Both the position numbers and the translations under genes were made by a program. Positions 31,477 to 38,483 of a stretch of DNA of 42,879 nt are shown here, piece after piece. How positions within the stretch are numbered: the first letter of the stretch is position 1; every line of letters starts with the position of its first letter. Source of the stretch: Candidatus Stackebrandtia faecavium. GTDB lineage: Bacteria; Actinomycetota; Actinomycetes; Mycobacteriales; Micromonosporaceae. Where the stretch lies: contig DXIM01000029.1 in assembly GCA_019112895.1 (NCBI GenBank), positions 1 through 42,879 on the forward strand. Direction: 5' to 3'. Below the pieces are notes generated by a model. The model saw only the letters and a program-made list of their open reading frames with translations, was not told the DNA's origin and searched no databases.

Positions 31477-32424
31477 TTACGGGCAGCGGATGATCTGACC
31501 CGCGTAGGTCAGGCCGCCACCGAAGCCGAACAACAGGATCGGGTCCCCCGAGGAGACCTCGCCCCCTTCGACAAGTTTGGACAGCGCCAACGGAACCGAT
31601 GCCGCCGACGTATTTCCGGATTCCACAATGTCTGTCGCGATGTGAGCGTTGGGCATTCCGAGCTTTTTCGAAATTCCCTCAATGATGCGCAGGTTCGCCT
31701 GGTGCGGGACGAATGCCTTGACTTCGTCCGGCTTCACACCCGCGGCCTCGGCAGCTTGACGCGCCATCGGTGCCAGAGAGGTGATCGCCCACCGGAAAAC
31801 CGTCTGGCCCTCCTGAGCGACATAAGGATGGTTCGATTCGATCCGCACGACGTCGCTCATGCTGGGCACCGAGCCCCACACGACCGGGCCCACCCCGCTT
31901 TCCTCTTCATCGCACGCCGTGATGACGGCCGCGCCGGCACCATCGCCGAACAGGATGCAAGTGGAACGGTCCGTCCAGTCGGTGAAGTCGGTGAGTTTCT
32001 CCACGCCGATGACGATCGCGTTTTTGGCTGCGCGCGCCTTGATGGCGTGATCGGCGGTTGCCATGGCATGCGAGAAGCCGGAGCAGGCCGTGTTGATGTC
32101 GAAGGCGGCGGGAGCGTCGATGTTGAGCTGTTCCGCCACACGGCAAGCCGTGTTCGGTACGCGGTCAACCATGGTGCACGTGGCGACGACGACCAGGTCG
32201 ATGTCGGAGGTATCCAGTCCGGACGCGGCCAGCGCCTTGCGCGCGGCATAAGTGGCCATGTCGGCGACGGTCTCGGAGTCGGCGATACGCCGTTCGCGGA
32301 TCCCGACCCGGCTTTGAATCCACTCGTCGTTGGTGTCGACGATCTTCGTCAAGTCCTCATTGGTGAGCACTCGGGATGGTTGATAGTGGCGCACACTGAG
32401 TACGCGCGAACCGATGCTGCTCAT
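31477..32424 (-). CDS. fabH: Beta-ketoacyl-ACP synthase III (FabH)
   Basis: FabH starts fatty acid synthesis by condensing an acyl-CoA primer with malonyl-ACP. The 315-aa protein has Cys114 (NTACSGFSHA), His241 (VPHQANLRI) and Asn271 (SGNTSAAS) in place. The ATG at 32424 overlaps the fabD stop (ATGA) and has GGAGG upstream. Primer specificity, straight or branched, cannot be judged by eye. fabH within the cluster follows the Streptomyces order, not the mycobacterial one. Confidence 0.95.
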   Translation of the reverse strand: MSSIGSRVLSVRHYQPSRVLTNEDLTKIVDTNDEWIQSRVGIRERRIADSETVADMATYAARKALAASGLDTSDIDLVVVATCTMVDRVPNTACRVAEQLNIDAPAAFDINTACSGFSHAMATADHAIKARAAKNAIVIGVEKLTDFTDWTDRSTCILFGDGAGAAVITACDEEESGVGPVVWGSVPSMSDVVRIESNHPYVAQEGQTVFRWAITSLAPMARQAAEAAGVKPDEVKAFVPHQANLRIIEGISKKLGMPNAHIATDIVESGNTSAASVPLALSKLVEGGEVSSGDPILLFGFGGGLTYAGQIIRCP

Positions 32425-33338
32425 TGAGCGTCCTCCGCTTGATCGGGGAGCTCGGTGACCGAATCCAGGTCATCGGGCGTGTTGAGTTTGATAACGGGGA
32501 CGCCCTTCAGCTGTCGTTTAACCATGCCGGCCAGGGCCCCTGCGGGAGGTAGCTCGACCATGCCGCTGACGTCGCGTTGCCGTAGGCCCTCGACGCACGC
32601 GTCCCAGCGAACCGGGGCCGTCACTTGCTCTACCAGACGCGTGCGTGCGTCTGTGCCGCTCGTGACCGGGGTGCCGTCGTAGTTGGACAGCCACGTCACT
32701 TTCGGGTCCGCGAAATCCATGTCAGCGGCGGCCGTCGACAGTTTCTCATGAGCAGTGTGCATGAACGGGGTGTGGAATGCGCCGGCGACAGCCAACGGCC
32801 GGATCCGTGACTTCTGTGGCGGGGCTGCAGCGAGCTTCTCCAACGCTTCGAGCGTGCCGGCTGCCACGACCTGACCCCCGCCGTTTTGATTGGCGGGGTA
32901 TGCGCCGGCCGATTCGATGGCGGCGAGCACCTCATCGGGGTTGCCGCCGAGGACGGCGGACATTCCGGTGGGGATGAGGGCGCAGGCTTCGGCCATAGCG
33001 CGTCCCCGTATCGCCGCGAGCATGACAGCGTTGTCGGCGCTGAGCACACCGGCGAGGTAGGCGGCGGTGAGTTCGCCGACGGAATGACCAGCGACGACGC
33101 CCGCGAAGTCATCGGGCAGGTGGTCCGCGGCGAGGATGCCCGCGGCAACCATCAGCGGCTGGGTGCGCGAGGTGTCGGTGATTTCGTCCTTATCGGCTTC
33201 CGTACCGAGATGTACGAGGTCGAGATCGCACAGTTGGGACCAGCGCTCGAGCGTTTCCTTGGCTCCAGCGACTTCGAGCCACGGTCGCAAGAATCCTGGT
33301 GTTTGAGAGCCCTGTCCGGGGGCCAAAACTGAATGCAC
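32421..33338 (-). CDS. fabD: Malonyl-CoA:ACP transacylase
   Basis: FabD loads malonyl groups onto ACP. The 305-aa protein has LAPGQGSQTPGFL, the nucleophile motif GHSVGE with Ser86, the Arg in AIRGRAMAEA and His189 in AGAFHTPFM. It starts with GTG at 33338; a TATAAG -10-like box (complement of 33353-33358) suggests a very short leader. It follows the FasR-like regulator by 104 bp and is coupled to fabH by a 4-bp overlap. Confidence 0.94.
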   Translation of the reverse strand: MHSVLAPGQGSQTPGFLRPWLEVAGAKETLERWSQLCDLDLVHLGTEADKDEITDTSRTQPLMVAAGILAADHLPDDFAGVVAGHSVGELTAAYLAGVLSADNAVMLAAIRGRAMAEACALIPTGMSAVLGGNPDEVLAAIESAGAYPANQNGGGQVVAAGTLEALEKLAAAPPQKSRIRPLAVAGAFHTPFMHTAHEKLSTAAADMDFADPKVTWLSNYDGTPVTSGTDARTRLVEQVTAPVRWDACVEGLRQRDVSGMVELPPAGALAGMVKRQLKGVPVIKLNTPDDLDSVTELPDQAEDAQ

Positions 33339-33358
33339 GCTTATGACTGTCGCTTATA
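33338..33358 (-). promoter_or_regulatory. fabD promoter region with direct repeat
   Basis: CGCTTAT occurs at 33338-33344 and again at 33351-33357 (13-bp spacing), the second copy overlapping a minus-strand TATAAG box. This is a candidate promoter and regulator site, FasR being the obvious candidate (inference). Confidence 0.35.
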
Positions 33359-33442
33359 TCGACCTGTTCGGCCGCTGGCGCCAGTCACGATATCTGCCGA
33401 ATAGTTTTGTAGGGTTCCTCTAAAACGGTTCGTAGACCAGGG

Positions 33443-34603
33443 CTAACGCCCGGTGTCATGGGTCGGTTCTAGCCGTCCTATGGCCAACGCCACACGAAGA
33501 ACAAATGCATCATGCGACCCAATAGGTGAAAAACCAGTTATTTCGGTAACACGATTGAGGCGGTACCTCACCGTGTTGGGGTGGACGAACAGTTCGCGCG
33601 CCGTGGCCTCCAGGACCGCGCCTTGCGAGAAGAAAACATCGACGGTCTGCAGCAGCGATCCACCGGCGCGCCGCAACTCGCCGTAGACGTCGCGCCGCAA
33701 CATGCGACGGGCATGAGTGTCGCCGCCGAGCGAACGCTCCGCAAGCAGTTGGTCGGCAGATACGGGACGCTTCGCATCCGGCCATGCCGGCGCGACTCGG
33801 TGCCCCGCCAGCGCCGCCTGTGCCGATACGGTCGCCTCGGACAGGCTGACTGTGGTGGGGCCCACGACTATCGGGCCGTCGCCGAATTGAGGTTCCAACT
33901 GGGTGATCACCTGCTCGGGCGCCTCGGCACCGCCGAGCACGAGGATGAGACGGTCGCCGTGGACGCCGGCGATCACGTCGACGCCCAAGCGCCGGGCGGC
34001 CCGGTGCAGGCTATGCAGGATCGCCGACGCCTCGCCGCCGGGAGAACGACCCACCGTCACCGACACCGGCGGCGAATCCGACCAGCCCAAGGCCGCGGCC
34101 CGTCCCGCCAGTTCGTCGCCATCGTCGCCCTGCAGTAGACCGTCCACGACGAGCGCTTGAAGGCGCGCATCCCAGGTGCTGCGGCTTTCGGCTGCGCGTG
34201 CGTAGACACGTGCGGCCGCGAACGCAATCTCGCGGGAGAACCGCAGGATCTCGATCGCCAGCGCCGTCTCGTCGCCCTGCGCAGCCAAGTGCGGGACCTG
34301 TTCCTCTACGACGTCGACCGTCACCTTCACCAACGCGACAGTGTGCTGCAGACTGATCGAGCGCGCCAAATCCGAGGGTGCGGCGTCGAACACCTCGTCA
34401 CTGACCTCGGGATTTTTACCGTGTTCGCGCAGCCAAGTCACGAACGAGGACACACCCGCTTGCGCCACGAGCATCACCATCGACCGTTGGTCGGCGGGAA
34501 GTTCGCGAAACCACGGCAGTTTTTCGTCCATGCGCGCGACGCTCTGCGTGGCCAGGGCCCCCGCGGCGCGTTCGACCTTTTTTATCGTCGCTGCCAGCTC
34601 CAT
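33443..34603 (-). CDS. fasR: FasR-like PucR/CdaR-type regulator of fatty acid synthesis
   Basis: This 386-aa cytoplasmic regulator has the PucR-type C-terminal helix-turn-helix (about residues 315-375, LLQTVDVFFSQGAVLEATARELFVHPNTVRYRLNRVTEITG) and a GGDEF-like/CdaR middle region. Its position directly upstream of fabD is the same as Streptomyces coelicolor FasR (SCO2386), an activator of the fabDHPF operon, and mycobacterial Rv2242 (both from memory). It lies 23 bp after the WXG-like gene on the same strand, with no terminator between them. Confidence 0.85.
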   Translation of the reverse strand: MELAATIKKVERAAGALATQSVARMDEKLPWFRELPADQRSMVMLVAQAGVSSFVTWLREHGKNPEVSDEVFDAAPSDLARSISLQHTVALVKVTVDVVEEQVPHLAAQGDETALAIEILRFSREIAFAAARVYARAAESRSTWDARLQALVVDGLLQGDDGDELAGRAAALGWSDSPPVSVTVGRSPGGEASAILHSLHRAARRLGVDVIAGVHGDRLILVLGGAEAPEQVITQLEPQFGDGPIVVGPTTVSLSEATVSAQAALAGHRVAPAWPDAKRPVSADQLLAERSLGGDTHARRMLRRDVYGELRRAGGSLLQTVDVFFSQGAVLEATARELFVHPNTVRYRLNRVTEITGFSPIGSHDAFVLRVALAIGRLEPTHDTGR

Positions 34604-34626
34604 TCGCTAAGCCTGGCATGCGGCGA

Positions 34627-35640
34627 TCACTCCACGTCATCGAGGTGCTGGCGCAGTTCGGCTGCGACTTCGGCGTCGGTGTGGGCGGAGCCGTCGGCGA
34701 CGGCCCGCAATACCTCGGCCATGCGCTGCAGACGGCCGCCGACGGCGGCGTACATTCCGCGGTCGCGCTCCAAAATCCGCTGCAGGTCTTTGCTGAAGTG
34801 GATCCCGGCGAGGCCGAATGACTCCGGTTTGAGCAGTTCATCGCTGATCTGTCGGTTGTAGTCGGCTGCCCTGCGCCAGTAGCGGCTGTTGTCAGTGAAC
34901 GTTTCCGTCAATTGGGCCATGGCGGCGGCATCAACGCTGACGGTGGTGGACTGTGATGACGCTTCGCGGTCCGTTTCGGCGGACAGGTGCGGCAGTTGTG
35001 GCTCGCCGTGGGCCCCCGCAATCCACCCGGGCGGAACGGTGTCGGCCTCGGTCAGTTTCGTGCCTGCCGCGTGTTTGTCGTTGGTCAACTCGAGCAGGGT
35101 TTTCGTGAGCTCCTCGACGTAATCGGCGTATTTGTCGATCACGTCCATAACGGGCGGGGCGGCAAGGAACGACTGGTTTCCTCCAGCGGCCACGGCGGCC
35201 ACCACTTCGGCCGTTGTACGACGGGTGCGTTCGACGACTGCGGTCCACAATGCGGCAACGGACTGGTGAAACATGCCGACCGCTTCTGAGACCTGATCGA
35301 CATTGTCTTGGCAGGATTGGACCGCCGTCAACAGCTGCGGAATGTAACTGGTGAACATGCCGGCGCCCTGGCCGCTCCACGCCTCGGCCAGGGCCGGTCG
35401 GGTCCGGTCGATGTCCTGTTTAGCCATATCGAGCTGGCTGCGCAGCTGGGTCGTCAACCGGTCGTGGCCGCCCTCCAGCTGCTGTGGGTCGGCCTTGAGA
35501 TGCTGCAGCAACGCGAACGACGCGGCCAAGGTCTCCGTAACGTCCTTTGTGACCAAGCTGGAGCGTTCCCACAGTTGCCGCGCCGCGGGCCGCAGATCTT
35601 CGGGCAGCCGCTCCAGCACGGTGTCGATATCGTCAGCCAT
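34627..35640 (-). CDS. WXG100-like helical protein of a YbaB-linked cassette
   Basis: This 337-aa, mostly alpha-helical protein has no signal peptide. The N-terminal half contains a helical hairpin with a WXG motif (Trp88-Ser-Gly90, LAEAWSGQGAGMF) flanked by long helices (RLTTQLRSQLDMAKQDIDRTRPAL... LLTAVQSCQDNVDQVSEAVGMFHQSVAALW), like WXG100/ESX substrates. The C-terminal half is a second helical region ending in ERDRGMYAAVGGRLQRMAEVLRAV. No YxxxD/E export signal is obvious. The ATG at 35640 has GAGGAAA upstream. It overlaps the preceding gene by 8 bp and lies 23 bp before fasR. No known function can be assigned. Confidence 0.7.
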   Translation of the reverse strand: MADDIDTVLERLPEDLRPAARQLWERSSLVTKDVTETLAASFALLQHLKADPQQLEGGHDRLTTQLRSQLDMAKQDIDRTRPALAEAWSGQGAGMFTSYIPQLLTAVQSCQDNVDQVSEAVGMFHQSVAALWTAVVERTRRTTAEVVAAVAAGGNQSFLAAPPVMDVIDKYADYVEELTKTLLELTNDKHAAGTKLTEADTVPPGWIAGAHGEPQLPHLSAETDREASSQSTTVSVDAAAMAQLTETFTDNSRYWRRAADYNRQISDELLKPESFGLAGIHFSKDLQRILERDRGMYAAVGGRLQRMAEVLRAVADGSAHTDAEVAAELRQHLDDVE

Positions 35641-36031
35641 CGTGTTTCCTCGACCGCACGACGCGGTTGGCTTGGGGGGTGCCGCTGAAGCATTCGGCCA
35701 CGGTCGAGGCCGCACTGTCGCGGTGGCTGTTCCAGCCGTCAACGGTGTCGTCGCCGGCCGTGATGCTCCCGAAAGCATGCAGTGCCACGGCTTCGACCGC
35801 GCGGTCCCCGGCCTGAAGCGCCGAGGTCACGAGCTCGCCCATGCTGTCGTGGGCGTACTGCCGCGTGGCGTTCGGTTTGAAGCGCATCTCGATGCCATCG
35901 CCAAGCCCATTGAGGATCACCTTGACGATGTTCTTGTGCGACGTCGCTTCGACCGGGGTGTCGCGCAACCGGTCCTCGTGTTCGCGTGCCTGTCTGCTGG
36001 CATCGGAAACGGGGGATTCATCCGTGTTCAT
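35633..36031 (-). CDS. YbaB/EbfC-like protein (second of cassette)
   Basis: This 132-aa protein's core NIVKVILNGLGDGIEMRFKPNATRQYAHDSMGELVTSALQAGDRAVEAVA follows the YbaB-like pattern of a small beta sheet plus helix. YbaB/EbfC proteins are small dimeric nucleoid-associated DNA binders; diverged copies are frequent beside WXG100 genes in actinobacteria. AGAGG lies before the ATG at 36031, which overlaps the preceding stop (ATGA). N- and C-terminal extensions are polar and probably disordered. Confidence 0.6.
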   Translation of the reverse strand: MNTDESPVSDASRQAREHEDRLRDTPVEATSHKNIVKVILNGLGDGIEMRFKPNATRQYAHDSMGELVTSALQAGDRAVEAVALHAFGSITAGDDTVDGWNSHRDSAASTVAECFSGTPQANRVVRSRKHDG

Positions 36032-36414
36032 GGGTACCTCTTGGCTTGGTTCGCTTCCGCTTCGGCCAGGGACGCGGAATCACGCAGCGCCTCGTGCCGC
36101 GCGATCCTGCGGCTTTCGAGGATCGCGGCACAGATCTGTGCATCACCGGCGGAGTAGTAGGCGTTGCTGTCGAGCGTGACGCGCGCGACCTTACCGGTGC
36201 CCGTGCACGTCACCGTGGCTATGTCGTTGGAGTGGCTGGTGAGTTCGCCGGCGAGGTCGTCCACGAGCTGCTGGCTGACGTCGCGGGCGTACGACATCTG
36301 GTTCCGTGCGTCGCGCAGCGTGGCGAGTTGACGTTCGATCACCGATACCGTTGCGTCGGTGGGAGACTGCGAGTGTCTCAAGGGCACTCCCCGGGGCAGT
36401 TGTGTTCGAATCAT
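36028..36414 (-). CDS. YbaB/EbfC-like DNA-binding protein (first of cassette)
   Basis: This 128-aa protein's region SQQLVDDLAGELTSHSNDIATVTCTGTGKVARVTLDSNAYYSAGDAQICAAILESRRIARHEA matches the YbaB/EbfC fold (helix, three strands, helix). YbaB binds DNA nonspecifically as a dimer in characterised bacteria. It is the first gene of a three-gene unit with ATGA and 8-bp overlaps. The ATG at 36414 has no good Shine-Dalgarno; an internal ATG near residue 40 (MSYARDV) is a less likely alternative. Confidence 0.65.
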   Translation of the reverse strand: MIRTQLPRGVPLRHSQSPTDATVSVIERQLATLRDARNQMSYARDVSQQLVDDLAGELTSHSNDIATVTCTGTGKVARVTLDSNAYYSAGDAQICAAILESRRIARHEALRDSASLAEAEANQAKRYP

Positions 36415-36520
36415 ATCTCTGTGGAGTTACCCATTGAGTGTGCCATCCGGTCCAAAGCATCGGGAATCGGTACCGGGTGATGGGAGCCCGGCGCCGATTC
36501 TGTCCGGAGCCGTTAATCGG

Positions 36521-36549
36521 TTGGTTGTGACGCGTACGGTGCTTAAGCT
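36521..36549 (+). promoter_or_regulatory. Leaderless promoter of the GNAT gene
   Basis: TTGGTT (36521-36526), a 17-bp spacer and TAAGCT (36544-36549) are followed by exactly six bases and the ATG at 36556. No Shine-Dalgarno is present. Confidence 0.6.
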
Positions 36550-36555
36550 TCGGCA

Positions 36556-37353
36556 ATGACCGACGCTCAATCCCTGCTGCACGAATACGACCGCCAATTG
36601 CGCAGACGCATTCCGCGACATGTGCCGGCCGCGACGACAGTCGAACGGGTGGGTCCGCTCGTACGTGTCGTGGGGCTGTCGTGCGGGCTCATCGAGCCGC
36701 CCGCTGTGCTCGGCGTCGATGGCGATGACTTGGACACGCTCATTGCCGCGCAACGCGATTTCTTCGCCGAGCGGGGCGAAGCCGTCGAATGGAAGCTGCG
36801 CGAACACGACCTGCCGACCAGCCTGCCGCGTCGCCTGGTCACTGCCGGCTTCGTTCCGCAACCGACCGAGACCGTCATGATCGGCACGACCGCCGAGCAC
36901 GTGACCGAAGTGGCGATTCCGCGCGACGTGACGATCCGACGCACTACCGCCACTGTCGACATGTCGCGCATCGCGGACTTCGAATCGGACGTGTGGCAGA
37001 CGGACCGTAGTCGGCTGGCCGACGACTTGACGGCCCGTGTATCCGCGATGGGCGACGATTACGCGGTATTCGTAGCCGAAACGGGACGCCGGATCGTAGC
37101 GGCGGCATGGCTGGAGATTGAGTCCGGAACCGAATTCGCGGGACTGTGGGGAGGAGCCACGGCCGAGTCGTGGCGAGGACACGGGATCTACCGTGCGATG
37201 GTGACCTGGCGCGCCCAACTCGCACACCGGCGCGCCATCAAGTATTTGCAGGTGGACGCCTCCGTCGACTCTCGGCCGATACTGCAACGCCTCGGTTTCA
37301 CGGCCGTGACCACGACCACGCCGTATGTGTGGATGCCCAACGAGGTCGACTGA
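36556..37353 (+). CDS. GNAT-family N-acetyltransferase
   Basis: This 265-aa protein has a C-terminal GNAT domain (about residues 135-260). The acetyl-CoA-binding turn is GGATAESWRGHGIYRAMV, followed by YLQVDASVDSRPILQRLGF, the usual end of the fold. The N-terminal 120 residues form a less conserved extra domain. The acceptor is unknown. It is transcribed from an apparently leaderless promoter, divergent from the YbaB cassette, and converges with the aldo/keto reductase gene 19 bp away. Confidence 0.8.
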   Translation: MTDAQSLLHEYDRQLRRRIPRHVPAATTVERVGPLVRVVGLSCGLIEPPAVLGVDGDDLDTLIAAQRDFFAERGEAVEWKLREHDLPTSLPRRLVTAGFVPQPTETVMIGTTAEHVTEVAIPRDVTIRRTTATVDMSRIADFESDVWQTDRSRLADDLTARVSAMGDDYAVFVAETGRRIVAAAWLEIESGTEFAGLWGGATAESWRGHGIYRAMVTWRAQLAHRRAIKYLQVDASVDSRPILQRLGFTAVTTTTPYVWMPNEVD

Positions 37354-37372
37354 CCACCGCGGCCTGGGGGCC

Positions 37373-38356
37373 TCACCACGCCCAAGCTTCGGGCCCGGGA
37401 CCGCCGTTACCGACCGGTGGAAAGATCTCGTCGATCCGCGCAAGATCGGCATCGCTCAGCGCAATGTCCAGACATGACATGGCCTCGTTCAACTGTGCCA
37501 GCGTGCGCGGACCGATGATCGGCCCGGTCATGCCCGGACGGCTCAACAACCACGCCAAAGCGACGTTGCTGGCCGACCAGCCGCCCCGGCGGCAGAACTC
37601 CTCCCACTGTTCAAGCTGATGACGGTGCGACTCGACCGCCGCGGCCGAACGGCCCTGCAGGGACCGTTCACCGTCTCCGTCGGCCATCTTCCGCAACACA
37701 CCCGACAGGGCGCCGCCGTGCAGCGGGGACCAGGCGATGACCCCGAGACCGTAATGCTGCGCCGCCGGAACCACCTCCAGCTCGACATAGCGATTGAGCA
37801 GGTTGTATATCGACTGCTCGCACACGAGCCCGAGACTGTGCCGCCGCGCCGCCTGCTCCTGGAGGGCGGAGATGTGCCAGCCGGCGAAATTCGACGACCC
37901 GACGTAACGCACCTTCCCTTGGGCCACGAGTAGATCCATTGCCTGCCAGATTTCGTCAGGCGAAGCCGAACGATCGACATGATGCATCTGATACAGGTCG
38001 ATGTGGTCGGTGCGCAACCTGCGCAGCGACTGCTCACATGCCGCGACGATGTGTCGTGCCGACAAGCCGCGGTCGTTTGGGCCGTCGCCCATGGTCCCGT
38101 AGACCTTCGTGGCGAGGACGATGTCGTCACGGCTACGCCGCTGACTCAACCAGTTGCCGATGATCTTTTCGGTGATGCCTTCGCCACGTGTGCCGCCATA
38201 GGCGTTGGCCGTGTCAAAGAAATTTAGGCCGAGTTCGCGCGCGCGGTCCATGATGTCGAACGACGCCGATTCGTCGATGTTGTTGCCGAAATTCATCGTC
38301 CCCAACACCAAGGGGGCGACCTTCAAAGCCGTGCGGCCGAGAGTGCGGTACTGCAT
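37373..38356 (-). CDS. Aldo/keto reductase
   Basis: This 327-aa NADPH-dependent (beta/alpha)8 oxidoreductase has the catalytic tetrad in FFDTANAYGG (Asp, Tyr), LATKVYG (Lys) and LYQMHHVD (His), with the cofactor segments YVGSSNFAGWHISAL, EQSIYNLLNRYVE and GPRTLAQLNEAM. The ATG at 38356 (MQYRTLGRTALKVAPLVLGTMNFG) is the natural start of the family; the longer frame runs through the aceE terminator and is not credible. The substrate is unknown. Confidence 0.88.
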   Translation of the reverse strand: MQYRTLGRTALKVAPLVLGTMNFGNNIDESASFDIMDRARELGLNFFDTANAYGGTRGEGITEKIIGNWLSQRRSRDDIVLATKVYGTMGDGPNDRGLSARHIVAACEQSLRRLRTDHIDLYQMHHVDRSASPDEIWQAMDLLVAQGKVRYVGSSNFAGWHISALQEQAARRHSLGLVCEQSIYNLLNRYVELEVVPAAQHYGLGVIAWSPLHGGALSGVLRKMADGDGERSLQGRSAAAVESHRHQLEQWEEFCRRGGWSASNVALAWLLSRPGMTGPIIGPRTLAQLNEAMSCLDIALSDADLARIDEIFPPVGNGGPGPEAWAW

Positions 38357-38432
38357 GCGCTCATCGTCCCATCTGATCCGGCGCACCAAGACCGATTCGG
38401 CTTTGAAACGTTGAGGTACAGCGGGAACGACA

Positions 38433-38470
38433 AAGGGGTCCGCGCGGGTGACAACCCGCACGGACCCCTT
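38433..38470 (-). terminator. Terminator of aceE
   Basis: AAGGGGTCCG (38433-38442) pairs with CGGACCCCTT (38461-38470). After one C/A mismatch GCGGGT pairs with ACCCGC, around the loop GACA. It starts 13 bp beyond the aceE stop. Confidence 0.8.
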
Positions 38471-38483
38471 CGCGTATGTCGCT

